From contig CAKRYD010000041.1 in assembly GCA_934426255.1 (NCBI GenBank), positions 1-14,092 of the forward strand: a stretch of DNA of 14,092 bases. Reading direction: 5' to 3'. Below, piece after piece: positions 1-7,491 of this stretch. A program made the translations under genes and the position numbers. The number at the start of each line of letters is the position of its first letter. Within the stretch, counting starts at the first letter, position 1. A model generated the notes under the pieces. The model did not search any database and was not told the origin of the DNA. It saw only the letters and a program-made list of their open reading frames with translations. The stretch comes from an uncultured Bacteroidaceae bacterium. Its GTDB lineage: Bacteria; Bacteroidota; Bacteroidia; Bacteroidales; Bacteroidaceae.

Positions 1-1
1 A

Positions 2-67
2 AGACACCTTACAATGCTATTCAAGCCCTATTTGGGGTTTGATGATTTGGCATATGCCTACCGCTGA
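2..67 (+). CDS. Possible 3' end of an upstream gene (partial)
   Basis: An open frame enters from the left edge and ends at a TGA at 65-67. Its 21 residues (RHLTMLFKPYLG... ending DDLAYAYR) look like ordinary protein sequence, but this is too short to assign a family. Another frame stays open for a similar distance, so this is a weak call. If it is real, the gene starts outside the window and is co-oriented with the lytic transglycosylase gene. Confidence 0.25.
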   Translation, partial: RHLTMLFKPYLGFDDLAYAYR

Positions 68-372
68 ATAGTTACAAGGACTCTCTTTCCTGTTAAAAAA
101 CTAAAATCGATTGAATTCGAAAACTCTAATGTGACGGCTCGCGCCTAAGAAAGAGAAAAGTACGCAGTTTTGCCAACAATCCTTTTTCCTGCATATAGCG
201 TCTGTTTTGCCCCTAATTGTCCATGTGGTTTAAACCATTTAACATGCTCAATTTGGGATAATTGGCAGAAAAATGGTTTCTTTGCAGCTGATAATTGACC
301 GGAAAGGCTATTGTTCTCATGCGATTTGGCAGATAATAGCCAATGTTTTTTCAGTCAGAAAACCAAAAGAGA
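68..372. other. Intergenic region upstream of rlpA
   Basis: About 305 bases without a convincing gene. A perfect 12-bp palindrome, TGGTTTAAACCA, lies at 226-237, flanked by CATGT (222-226) and ACATG (242-246). Just after it, TCAATTTG (248-255) is a one-mismatch version of the Bacteroidetes -7 element TAnnTTTG, but no TTTG lies about 20 bases upstream. An rlpA promoter somewhere in 200-340 is likely, but the sequence does not fix it. The short open frame beginning at 273 overlaps rlpA and has no protein-like features. Confidence 0.4.
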
Positions 373-1023
373 ATGCAGAAAGTAAGAGTTTGTTTGATAT
401 TGTTTTTGGCGATTTGTTGCTTCATGCAGGTAAATGCTCAAAAGAAACAAGTGGGCAAGGCTTCGTACTACGGCAAGAAAGCGCATGGCAGGACTACAAG
501 CAGCGGTGAACGTTATCACATAGACAGCCTTACATGTGCTCATCGGACGTATCCTTTCGGTACAGTCTTAAAGGTGCGTGATCTGAAAACTGACAAAGAG
601 GTCTTTGTGCGTGTCACAGACCGTGGCCCGTTCTCTCGTGGCCGCGTGATTGACCTTTCCTATGCGGCAGCCAAAGAGCTAGACATGTTGAGAAGAGGAG
701 TAGCACATGTGGAGATTGTAAAAGTCGAAGGTGACATCAAGATTCCTTATCGGATGGATGGCGAACTGGATATGCCGCAGTTAGAGGTCGACGATCCGCT
801 TGGCAATGGTTATTGCCTCCTTTCTGATTGGGCCGAACGTAATCATCAGCTACAACAGGAAAAATTGGTGGCGCAGTCAGATAAAAAGACTGCACGGCCA
901 AAAAACGGCATACATAAGCATCGCACGGATTCAATTCCAAGATGGCGTATCTTTGATAAACTCAGTGCACAAAGTACTGCCAATGACAGTCGCGAGTTTC
1001 GCTATATAGAGAATAAACAGTAA
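373..1023 (+). CDS. rlpA: RlpA-family septal ring lytic transglycosylase, without SPOR domain
   Basis: A 216-residue exported protein predicted to cleave peptidoglycan glycan strands. I chose the ATG at 373 rather than 343 because it puts a typical signal peptide at the N-terminus (MQKVRVCLILFLAICC..., likely cut after VNA near residue 22). Residues about 27-118 form the double-psi beta-barrel domain, with the family signature GKASYYG, GERYHI, CAHRTYPFG and VTDRGPFSRGRVIDLS. The residues corresponding to the catalytic Glu, His and Asp of studied RlpA proteins appear to be present as Glu46, His57 and Asp83. The last 95 or so residues are polar and basic and show no SPOR domain, which in E. coli RlpA binds denuded glycan at the septum. 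No lipobox is evident, so it is probably a soluble periplasmic enzyme. Septal targeting cannot be assumed here. A terminator hairpin follows 22 bases after the stop. Confidence 0.88.
   Translation: MQKVRVCLILFLAICCFMQVNAQKKQVGKASYYGKKAHGRTTSSGERYHIDSLTCAHRTYPFGTVLKVRDLKTDKEVFVRVTDRGPFSRGRVIDLSYAAAKELDMLRRGVAHVEIVKVEGDIKIPYRMDGELDMPQLEVDDPLGNGYCLLSDWAERNHQLQQEKLVAQSDKKTARPKNGIHKHRTDSIPRWRIFDKLSAQSTANDSREFRYIENKQ
948..955 (+). promoter_or_regulatory. Possible -7 element inside the 3' end of rlpA
   Basis: TATCTTTG matches TAnnTTTG exactly and lies about 135 bases before the metY start. There is no TTTG or TTG at the expected -33 spacing, and it lies within coding sequence, so a chance match is quite possible. 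If active, it would give metY a leader containing the hairpin at 1046-1072. Confidence 0.2.
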
Positions 1024-1045
1024 CAGATTCAATGGATTATAAATG

Positions 1046-1072
1046 AAGGATGGACGCTTGTCTGTCCTTTTT
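1046..1072 (+). terminator. Rho-independent terminator between rlpA and metY
   Basis: A 10-bp stem (1046-1055 with 1060-1069, two G-T pairs) closes a GCTT loop and runs into five T residues (1068-1072). It ends rlpA transcription, or serves as an attenuator for metY, whose ATG is only 17 bases further on. It also covers the alternative metY start at 1050, which argues against that start. Confidence 0.7.
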
Positions 1073-1088
1073 AAGTCAAAATACAAAT

Positions 1089-2357
1089 ATGAAAAATGCA
1101 ACAAAATGCGTGCAAGCCGGCTGGAAACCTAAGAATGGTGAGCCTCGTGTCTTGCCAATTTACCAAAGTACAACATTCAAATATGACGACAGTGACAAGA
1201 TGGCTCGCTTGTTCGATTTGAAGGAACCGGGCTATTTCTACACCCGTTTGGCCAATCCCACCAACGATTGTGTGGCGGCAAAGATTGCTGAGCTTGAAGG
1301 TGGAGTAGGTGCAGTGCTAACTTCATCGGGACAGGCTGCATCTTTTTATGCCGTCTTTAATATTTGCGAAGCCGGCGATCATTTCGTTTGTTCTCAGACT
1401 GTCTATGGTGGCACATTCAATCTTTTTGGCGTGACGTTGGACAAACTGGGCATTGAATGTACATTCATTGACCAGAATGCAACCGATGAGGAGATTGAAG
1501 CTGCCTTCAGACACAACACAAAGTGTTTCTTCGGAGAAACATTGTCGAATCCCGGTGTTCAGGTGTTCGATATCGAACGTTTTGCCCGAATAGCCCACAA
1601 ACATGGCGTGCCTTTGATTATTGATAATACCTTTGCAACACCTATCAATTGTCGTCCCTTTGAGTGGGGAGCCGATATCATTGTCCATTCAACTACAAAA
1701 TATATGGACGGACATGCCCTTACTGTTGGCGGGGCAGTGGTTGACGGTGGCACTTTCGATTGGGAAGCCCATGCCGAGGCTTTCCCCGGTCTCACACAAC
1801 CTGACGAAAGCTATCACGGTATCACCTATGTCAAGCAGTTCGGTCGTGCAGCTTATGCCAATAAACTTGTGGCTCAACTGATGCGTGATTTGGGGGCTAT
1901 ACCTTCTCCCATGAATTCATTCCTTTTGAATATCGGACTGGAAACATTGCATCTGCGTGTTCCCCGCCATTGCGAGAATGCACAGGCTGTGGCCGAGTTC
2001 CTTCAGCAACATCCCCGTGTGTCTTGGGTGCATTATCCGGGTTTGAAGTCCGACAAATCCTATGAGTTGGCACAAAAGTATATGCCCGGAGGAACTTCAG
2101 GCGTAATGTCATTCGGATTGAAAGGCAATCGTGAAGATGCAGTCGCCTTTATGGATCGTTTGAAGATGATAGCTATCGTGACCCATGTGGCCGATGCGCG
2201 TTCCTGTATCCTTCATCCTGCAAGCCATACTCACAGACAACTCTCAGATGAACAGTTGCATGCCGCCGGCATTGACTCTGATTTGATGAGGCTTTCCGTC
2301 GGCATAGAAGACAAGGAAGACATTATTGAAGATTTAAGACAGGCCTTGGAAGCCTGA
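1089..2357 (+). CDS. metY: O-acetylhomoserine sulfhydrylase (aminocarboxypropyltransferase)
   Basis: A cytosolic PLP enzyme of the Cys/Met metabolism family (fold type I). It makes homocysteine from O-acetylhomoserine and sulfide, the direct sulfhydrylation route to methionine. With the ATG at 1089 the protein has 422 residues, the usual MetY length, and begins MKNATKCVQAGW, a typical start for the family. Visible motifs are LPIYQSTTF near the N-terminus, FYTRLANPTND, the SSGQAA substrate/phosphate loop, SNPGVQVFDIE, IIDNTFATP (Asp binds the PLP ring nitrogen) and HSTTKYMDGH with the PLP lysine at Lys204. The C-terminus contains HPASHTHRQLS and LMRLSVGIED. The start at 1050 would add 13 residues encoded by the terminator hairpin and is unlikely. 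Cystathionine gamma-synthase or lyase is a less likely alternative: the length and the SHTHRQLS region favour MetY. Confidence 0.92.
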   Translation: MKNATKCVQAGWKPKNGEPRVLPIYQSTTFKYDDSDKMARLFDLKEPGYFYTRLANPTNDCVAAKIAELEGGVGAVLTSSGQAASFYAVFNICEAGDHFVCSQTVYGGTFNLFGVTLDKLGIECTFIDQNATDEEIEAAFRHNTKCFFGETLSNPGVQVFDIERFARIAHKHGVPLIIDNTFATPINCRPFEWGADIIVHSTTKYMDGHALTVGGAVVDGGTFDWEAHAEAFPGLTQPDESYHGITYVKQFGRAAYANKLVAQLMRDLGAIPSPMNSFLLNIGLETLHLRVPRHCENAQAVAEFLQQHPRVSWVHYPGLKSDKSYELAQKYMPGGTSGVMSFGLKGNREDAVAFMDRLKMIAIVTHVADARSCILHPASHTHRQLSDEQLHAAGIDSDLMRLSVGIEDKEDIIEDLRQALEA

Positions 2358-2373
2358 TGCTTTTATAGTAAAA

Positions 2374-2414
2374 AAGAAGAAGGTGTGTCGTAATGTACGA
2401 TGCACCTTCTTCTT
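2374..2414. terminator. Long bidirectional terminator between metY and maeB
   Basis: A perfect 12-bp stem (2374-2385 with 2403-2414) continues inward through six more pairs, two of them G-T, to a 5-base loop (2392-2396). It lies between the 3' ends of two convergent genes. On the minus strand the stem ends in U-rich sequence, so termination of maeB is well supported. On the plus strand the T content lies within the stem arm rather than after it, so metY termination is plausible but less canonical. Confidence 0.75.
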
Positions 2415-2431
2415 ATAGGGCTTTAGTCCGC

Positions 2432-4717
2432 TTATTTCTTTATCTTTTTCTCTACGATGGCATCGATTACCGCTACTGCCGTGATGTTGAGGATGTCGCG
2501 TACGGAACTTTCTGTCTCTGTAAAGTGGATAGGCTTGTTCAATCCCATTTGGATAGGACCTATGATTTCGGCATTGTCACCTAATGCATGTAGCATTTGC
2601 GCGCAGCAGTTGGCCGAGCTCAAGTTGGGGAATACAAGCGTATTGACTTTCTTACCTTTGAGCTTGGTAAACGGGTAGTTCTTGTCGCGCAGCTCATTGT
2701 TGAGCGCGAAGTTCAGCTGCATTTCGCCGTCAATATCCATGTCGGGGACCTCGCTCTGCAGTCGTGCCACGGCTTCATGTATGGATGCCGGACTGCCAAC
2801 CTTGTCTGTACCGAAGTTTGAATACGAAAGCATGGCGATGACAGGTTTATGGTTGAAGAATTTAACCGAGTCGGCACTCAGGCGTGCTATGTCGTAAAGC
2901 GCATCGGTGTCGGGGTTGCGGTTGATAAGTGTGTCGGCCAAATAGATGGTTCCTACTTTTGAGTTGATGATGTGCATCGTTGCAAAGTGCTTGTAAGGCT
3001 TGCGTATGCCGATTACCTCCTTTGCCACCTTGATGACACTGATTCCTTTTGTATAAAGGCCGGCAATGAATGCATCAGCGTCTCCGGTTTCAACCATCAT
3101 CATGCCGAAGTAATTGCGCTCATACATCTTGTCGTTGGCTATTTGCAAGGTACATCCGTTGCGCTGGTTGCGCTCGGCAAAGATGGCGGCATATTTTTCG
3201 CGTTTTGGTGCCATTGCGTTGTGGCGCAGATTGACAATCTCTATACCTGTGAGGTCAAGATTCATGTTCTTGGCTTCCTGGTTGATGTATTCATCGTTGC
3301 CTAAAAGAATGGGATGGCAAATTCCGTTTTCTTTAGCCAATACGGCTGCCTTGAGCACTTTGGGATGCGTGCCTTCTGCAAAGACAACGCGCTGTGGGTT
3401 GGTGCGTGCCGTTTCAAACAGGGTGCGGCTGAGCTTGCTCTCTTGTCCCATCAGTTCGCGCAGGTGCTCGGCATAGGCATTCCAGTCTGTGATTTCCTTG
3501 CGTGCTACACCGCTTTTGATGGCTGCCTTGGCAACGGCCATGGAAACATTGACAATCAGGCGTGGGTCAACGGGCTTCGGGATGAAGTAGTCCGGACCAA
3601 AACGCAGGTCATTCACATGATATACTTGATTTACTACATCGGGAACCGGTTCTTTCGTGAGGTCGGCGATGGCGTGAACGGCCGCGATTTTCATCTCTTC
3701 GTTGATGCTGCGCGACGCTGTGTCCAATGCTCCGCGGAAGATATAGGGAAACCCGATTACATTGTTAATTTGGTTAGGATAATCGCTGCGTCCTGTACTC
3801 ATCAGCACATCGGGACGTGCTTCCTTGGCATCCTCATACGATATTTCGGGTATGGGATTGGCCAAAGCGAAAATGATGGGACGTTCTGCCATGGTGCGCA
3901 CCATGTCTTTGGAAAGGATGTTCCCTTTTGAAAGGCCGACGAATACATCGGCACCTACGAGGGCTTCTTCTAAGGTGTGGATGTCACGGCGGTCAGTTGC
4001 AAATTCTCGTTTTTGCTCTGTGAGTTTCTCGCGGTCTGATGTGATGACCCCGCGGCTGTCGAGCATCACGATATTTTCTTTGCGCGCTCCGAGTGCCACA
4101 TACAGCCGTGCGCAGGAAATGGCTGCGGCTCCTGCTCCCGACACAACGATTTTCACGTCTGAAAGGTTCTTCTTGGCAACCTCGCAGGCGTTGAGCAGTC
4201 CGGCAGCCGATATGATGGCCGTGCCGTGCTGGTCGTCGTGCATTACGGGGATATCCAGCTCTTCTTTCAGCCTGCGTTCGATTTCAAAACACTCCGGAGC
4301 TTTGATGTCTTCAAGGTTAATGCCACCGAAAGTCGGTGAAATAGCTTTTACAGCAGCAATAAATTTGTCCACGTCGGTCTCGTTCACTTCTATATCGAAC
4401 GCGTCGATGCCACCATATATTTTGAACAGAAGGCTCTTGCCTTCCATAACAGGTTTGCCGCTCATGGCTCCGATATTGCCCAGTCCCAATACGGCGGTTC
4501 CGTTTGAAATAACTGCTACCAGGTTTCCTTTGTTGGTATACTTGTAAACATCGTGGGGATTTTCCTGTATCTTCAGACAGGGTACGGCAACTCCGGGCGA
4601 GTAGGCCAGAGAGAGATCTTTTTGGGTGGTGTAGGGCTTGGTGGGCACTACTGCGATTTTGCCCGGACGGCCTTCTTCGTGATACCTGAGGGCTTCTTCA
4701 TCTGTAATCTTTATCAT
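2432..4717 (-). CDS. maeB: NADP-dependent malic enzyme with C-terminal phosphotransacetylase-like domain
   Basis: A cytosolic enzyme that oxidatively decarboxylates malate to pyruvate and CO2 with NAD(P)+. Its 761 residues match the usual MaeB hybrid length. The malic domain (about 15-160) carries SLAYSPGVA with Tyr39, EGKSLLFK with Lys94, and the strongly conserved HDDQHGTAI at 160-168. The Rossmann domain (about 165-400) has GAGAAAI at 194-200 and ALANPIPE around 284. From about residue 430 a phosphate acetyl/butyryltransferase-like domain begins (RVVFAEGTHPKVLKAA near 443; LSYSNFGTD further on). In characterised hybrids this domain is not known to be an active transacetylase but binds acetyl-CoA as an allosteric signal; I infer the same here. 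In Bacteroidetes the enzyme supplies NADPH and pyruvate from dicarboxylic acids. It is a single-gene unit convergent with metY, with its own promoter at 4747-4754. Confidence 0.95.
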   Translation of the reverse strand: MIKITDEEALRYHEEGRPGKIAVVPTKPYTTQKDLSLAYSPGVAVPCLKIQENPHDVYKYTNKGNLVAVISNGTAVLGLGNIGAMSGKPVMEGKSLLFKIYGGIDAFDIEVNETDVDKFIAAVKAISPTFGGINLEDIKAPECFEIERRLKEELDIPVMHDDQHGTAIISAAGLLNACEVAKKNLSDVKIVVSGAGAAAISCARLYVALGARKENIVMLDSRGVITSDREKLTEQKREFATDRRDIHTLEEALVGADVFVGLSKGNILSKDMVRTMAERPIIFALANPIPEISYEDAKEARPDVLMSTGRSDYPNQINNVIGFPYIFRGALDTASRSINEEMKIAAVHAIADLTKEPVPDVVNQVYHVNDLRFGPDYFIPKPVDPRLIVNVSMAVAKAAIKSGVARKEITDWNAYAEHLRELMGQESKLSRTLFETARTNPQRVVFAEGTHPKVLKAAVLAKENGICHPILLGNDEYINQEAKNMNLDLTGIEIVNLRHNAMAPKREKYAAIFAERNQRNGCTLQIANDKMYERNYFGMMMVETGDADAFIAGLYTKGISVIKVAKEVIGIRKPYKHFATMHIINSKVGTIYLADTLINRNPDTDALYDIARLSADSVKFFNHKPVIAMLSYSNFGTDKVGSPASIHEAVARLQSEVPDMDIDGEMQLNFALNNELRDKNYPFTKLKGKKVNTLVFPNLSSANCCAQMLHALGDNAEIIGPIQMGLNKPIHFTETESSVRDILNITAVAVIDAIVEKKIKK

Positions 4718-4746
4718 TTGGCTTGATTTTGTTTTCTTATCCTTTA

Positions 4747-4754
4747 CAAATATA
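4747..4754 (-). promoter_or_regulatory. maeB -7 promoter element
   Basis: On the minus strand this reads TATATTTG, an exact match to the Bacteroidetes -7 element TAnnTTTG, 29 bases upstream of the maeB ATG. No clear TTTG is visible about 20 bases further upstream, so the -33 element is weak or absent. Confidence 0.5.
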
Positions 4755-4823
4755 CGTATTTTCTCTCTTATTCCTTCTGCTACTTCCCTATAAAATGCTC
4801 AGCTGCCGGTCTTTTTTATGTGC

Positions 4824-4861
4824 AAAAAAGAAGTTTGGCAAGTCTCCATATCAAACTTCTT
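4824..4861 (-). terminator. Orphan minus-strand terminator-like hairpin
   Basis: A perfect 10-bp inverted repeat (4828-4837, AAGAAGTTTG, with 4852-4861, CAAACTTCTT) has a run of six A residues at its left edge (4824-4829). Read on the minus strand this is a stem followed by a U-run, the form of an intrinsic terminator. It lies upstream of the maeB promoter with no recognised minus-strand gene before it. Confidence 0.45.
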
Positions 4862-5270
4862 CCATGCGTGTCTGAATCATGTATTCCGTCTCCTGATGGC
4901 ATCTCTGTTCTACACGGAAATTGCTTGACTGTTTTGTGCTAATCAGCCAATATTGCCCTTTTTCATGTCTTTATTGCCTGTTCTTGCCTTGGGCTTGCAA
5001 ATGTGTGCCCTGAAAATTGTAGAAGTAAGGCTTTGTTTTGTAAGATATGGCGGCAATTTTGCAAAAAGAAGCGGGGGAATTAATTAGATATACAAACCTG
5101 TCTCCAATTGTCGGCTTACTTTCTCTTTAGACATCGCAATTCAGAAATAGTAAGCAATGTGAATGCCCGAGCTGATAGTTTAACATGACAAAAAAGGCTT
5201 TTCATATCATCGCGTGTACTAAAAAGGCGTATTTTAAGATATTAAAGTAATAACTCTCGTTGAAAATGCC

Positions 5271-5278
5271 TAAATTTG
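5271..5278 (+). promoter_or_regulatory. -7 promoter element of the YjbH-like gene
   Basis: TAAATTTG followed by CA matches the Bacteroidetes -7 consensus exactly and lies 30 bases before the ATG at 5309, giving a leader of roughly 25 bases. The expected -33 TTTG is not clear, since the region 5245-5252 reads AGTAATAA-like sequence. It probably drives the outer-membrane block. Confidence 0.55.
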
Positions 5279-5308
5279 CACAGTCAACTCTTGTGGTAGA
5301 ACTGAAAA

Positions 5309-6124
5309 ATGAAAGTGGTGAATAAAGCCATATTGATCTCAATAGTTCTTTTCGTCTGCTTGATTAAGCAGGGAAAAGCGCAATTCCCGTTTGGAACCAC
5401 AGGGCTGATGCATTTGCCGACTGCCGACATGCAGCGTGACGGAACAGCCATGATAGGAGGTGGCTATTTGAACAAGCATGCAACACCGGGCGAATGGTAT
5501 TATGATACGTGGAACTATTATATAAATGTCACTTTCTTGCCTTTTTTGGAAGTTGCCTATGATATGACCTTGTTCAAGGGTTCGCATCTGTTCCGCAATA
5601 TGAATGTCAACCGGCGCAATTATCACCGTTGGGCCAATCAGGATCGAAACTTCTCAGTGCGCTTGCGTGCATTGGAGGAAGGCCGTTTTTGGACGTGGAT
5701 GCCTCAGGTGGTGATAGGAGCAAACGATATATTGCACACGTTCTCGAACGAGCAAACAGGGAAAGTCGGCATTTCGTCAACAGGGAATGGCTATTGGGGT
5801 CGGTTCTACATTGCCATGACCAAACATTTTGCTTTTGATGGAATCGGCAATCTAGGAGTTCATCTGGCGGGGATGTATAACAGACGGAAGTATTTTCGCT
5901 ACAAAGGAGTAGGCATGGGTGCAAATTTCCAGCTTGGCTTGGCAAACGACGCATGGTATAGTCTCCTTCTCAATGGTTTCAATCTGATGGCGGAATATGA
6001 TTCGAATTGCATAAATGCGGGCTTGAACTATAAAATTTGGAACGACCATATTAACTTGTATACTGAGGTGAAGAGCCTGAAGTACCTCTCAGGTGGCGTG
6101 GTGTTTAAAGTTCCATTAAAATAA
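5309..6124 (+). CDS. YjbH-like outer membrane protein, N-terminal-half homologue
   Basis: A 271-residue exported protein with a signal peptide (hydrophobic residues about 7-19, likely cut after GKA at residue 24, mature start QFPFGTTG). The mature N-terminus, GTTGLMHLPTADMQRDGTAMIGGGY, resembles the start of YjbH/GfcD-type exopolysaccharide outer-membrane proteins: a Gly-rich opening, then a Pro-Thr-Ala stretch, then the first strand. The rest alternates aromatic, Gly and polar residues in likely beta-strands (YDTWNYYINVTFLPFLEVAYD, FWTWMPQVVIGAND, INLYTEVKSLKYLSGGVVF), consistent with an outer-membrane beta-barrel. YjbH of enterobacteria is a single chain of about 700 residues. This protein covers only its first part, and the next gene resembles the rest. 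The family call is from remembered motifs, not a search. Role (inferred): exopolysaccharide secretion or modification at the outer membrane. Confidence 0.65.
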   Translation: MKVVNKAILISIVLFVCLIKQGKAQFPFGTTGLMHLPTADMQRDGTAMIGGGYLNKHATPGEWYYDTWNYYINVTFLPFLEVAYDMTLFKGSHLFRNMNVNRRNYHRWANQDRNFSVRLRALEEGRFWTWMPQVVIGANDILHTFSNEQTGKVGISSTGNGYWGRFYIAMTKHFAFDGIGNLGVHLAGMYNRRKYFRYKGVGMGANFQLGLANDAWYSLLLNGFNLMAEYDSNCINAGLNYKIWNDHINLYTEVKSLKYLSGGVVFKVPLK

Positions 6125-6136
6125 GGAGGTTGAAAA

Positions 6137-6168
6137 TTTGTGTATGTCAGAAGTTATTCGCACCTTTG
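6137..6168 (+). promoter_or_regulatory. Internal promoter before the second YjbH-like gene
   Basis: TTTG (6137-6140), 20 bases, then CACCTTTG (6161-6168, followed by CA) fits the Bacteroidetes arrangement TTTG-N19-21-TAnnTTTG, with one base differing (C for T) at the first position of the -7 box. It would start transcription near 6175 and give a leader of about 55 bases to the ATG at 6232, implying that the second gene can be expressed apart from the first. Confidence 0.45.
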
Positions 6169-6231
6169 CAGTGGGGAATGTCGTCAAATCAGCTTTGCAG
6201 CATATCTGGAAGCGTTGAAAATAAGAAGTTC

Positions 6232-7461
6232 ATGAATGAAAATCTTGACAGATTGACGGCAGTACTTAGAACGGTGGCAGTGTTACTAATGCTGTTTTGT
6301 GGACTTGTACCGGCGTTGCATGCCCAAAAGGACAAGGTTGTGGCCGATTTGGTTTCCATGGGTTTTGAAAATGTCAGGTGCACTGAAGACTCTGCTGAAG
6401 TGGTCTATTCGGTTGAAAATAATGTCTACAAGATACAGGCTGTAGGCGTCGCCAAGATTATACGAAAAATCCAATCGGAGGGATTGGTCGAGGGGAAAAA
6501 ATGTGTCGTGATAGTGACCGATAACAATATCCCTGTGATTGCGCTTACTTACGACTTCTCGCAAGAGGGGAGCAAGGTGAGCGCTGAAAGTTGGAATATT
6601 ACTACAAGGTGCTTTAAATCCAGTTGGGATAAACTGAAGTCCGTGAAAAGGCGCAATAGTTCCTTTGGCAATATAGATGTTGTGGTTTATCCGCAATTCT
6701 ATTACAGGAATCTGATTATAAATCAGATTTACCAAATATTGCTGGAGGTCAGCCCTGCCGTGGAAGTGACATTGTGGAAGGGTGCCAAGTTGACCGCACA
6801 GGTCATATGGCCGGCCTACAATGACGGGTATACTGGTGAGTACGAGAATGTGCGCCCCGGTTACATTACCCTGCAACAGCAGTTCCGTTTGCCTTATGAT
6901 ATCACAGGCGATGTACGCTTAGGCGTGTTTGATCAGCGCACCTATGGCGCGGAATTGAATCTGGGACATTACTTCAAGGATGAGCATTTCAGCGTGTGGG
7001 GCAAATTGGGATATGTCGGTGAAGGTTACTACAAGAAATTCAGAAAGTTTACCTATACGGGCAAAGATATGTTCTATTGGTCGGTAGGCCCTGATTATTA
7101 CTGGGCACCTTTCAATGTCCAAATCAAACTTCGTGCCGAGCAATACCTAATGCAGGAAATAGGTGTCAAAGCGGAGATAATACGCCACTTTAGATACTGT
7201 TCTGTAGGGCTTTATGTACAGAAAGCACAACATGCAAAAAGCAATGGCGGTTTTCGCATCTATGTGGCTTTACCTCCGAATAAATATAAGAGGTATAAAA
7301 AGTTTTCACGCATTACCACAGGCCTTTCAACGGGCACTACGTATAATGGAGGCAATGAGCGCAACCGCTATCTGATGCCGGCCACCTTGGCGGATGATAA
7401 TCTATTGAAGCAAAACAGATTTAATCCGTATTTTATCAAATCCACTTTGGATGAGAAATAA
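6232..7461 (+). CDS. YjbH-like outer membrane protein, C-terminal-half homologue
   Basis: A 409-residue exported protein. The ATG at 6232 is preferred over a TTG at 6130 because it places a good signal peptide at the N-terminus (hydrophobic 11-25, likely cut after ALHA at residue 31), while the extra 34 residues look non-coding. Residues 33-108 look like a small alpha/beta periplasmic module (VADLVSMGFENVRC..., then VVIVTDNNIPVIALTYDF). From about 145 the chain is rich in beta-barrel strands with Tyr, Trp and Gly (VEVTLWKGAKLTAQVIWPAY, DVRLGVFDQRTYGAELNLGHYF, WSVGPDYYWAPFNVQIKLRAEQY, GGFRIYVALPPNKYKR). The motif order (small module, LGVFDQ..GAELNL, final Pro-containing strands) resembles the C-terminal part of YjbH/GfcD proteins. 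It lies 107 bases after the first YjbH-like gene, so the two probably work together. Exact function unknown. Confidence 0.6.
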   Translation: MNENLDRLTAVLRTVAVLLMLFCGLVPALHAQKDKVVADLVSMGFENVRCTEDSAEVVYSVENNVYKIQAVGVAKIIRKIQSEGLVEGKKCVVIVTDNNIPVIALTYDFSQEGSKVSAESWNITTRCFKSSWDKLKSVKRRNSSFGNIDVVVYPQFYYRNLIINQIYQILLEVSPAVEVTLWKGAKLTAQVIWPAYNDGYTGEYENVRPGYITLQQQFRLPYDITGDVRLGVFDQRTYGAELNLGHYFKDEHFSVWGKLGYVGEGYYKKFRKFTYTGKDMFYWSVGPDYYWAPFNVQIKLRAEQYLMQEIGVKAEIIRHFRYCSVGLYVQKAQHAKSNGGFRIYVALPPNKYKRYKKFSRITTGLSTGTTYNGGNERNRYLMPATLADDNLLKQNRFNPYFIKSTLDEK

Positions 7462-7491
7462 TAGTGAAGAGAAAGTAAACAAACAATGTTC

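Larger units (their letters stand above)
4718..5308. other. Intergenic region between divergent maeB and the YjbH-like gene
   Basis: About 590 bases with no supported gene. It holds the maeB promoter at its left end, a minus-strand terminator-like hairpin at 4824-4861, and a plus-strand promoter element at 5271-5278. The middle (about 4870-5260) is AT-rich and lacks repeats. A 40-residue plus-strand frame at 4965-5087 has no protein-like features. An unannotated small RNA is possible here, though no family is recognisable. Confidence 0.5.

Noticed and set aside
273..509. 78-residue plus-strand open frame
   Set aside because: It overlaps rlpA in another frame and has no protein-like features, while the rlpA frame shows clear catalytic motifs.
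1050..1088. Upstream ATG for metY
   Set aside because: It lies inside a terminator hairpin and would add 13 residues not typical of the family.
3314..4547. Two long plus-strand open frames (205 and 240 residues)
   Set aside because: Both lie antisense within maeB, whose motifs are unambiguous. Their translations are Cys/Ser-rich and show no family features.
4965..5087. 40-residue plus-strand open frame in the maeB/YjbH intergenic region
   Set aside because: No start context, promoter, hydrophobic pattern or recognisable motif; a frame this short is expected by chance.
6130..6231. TTG-started extension of the second YjbH-like gene
   Set aside because: It would bury the signal peptide behind 34 unconvincing residues, and the region looks like a promoter instead.
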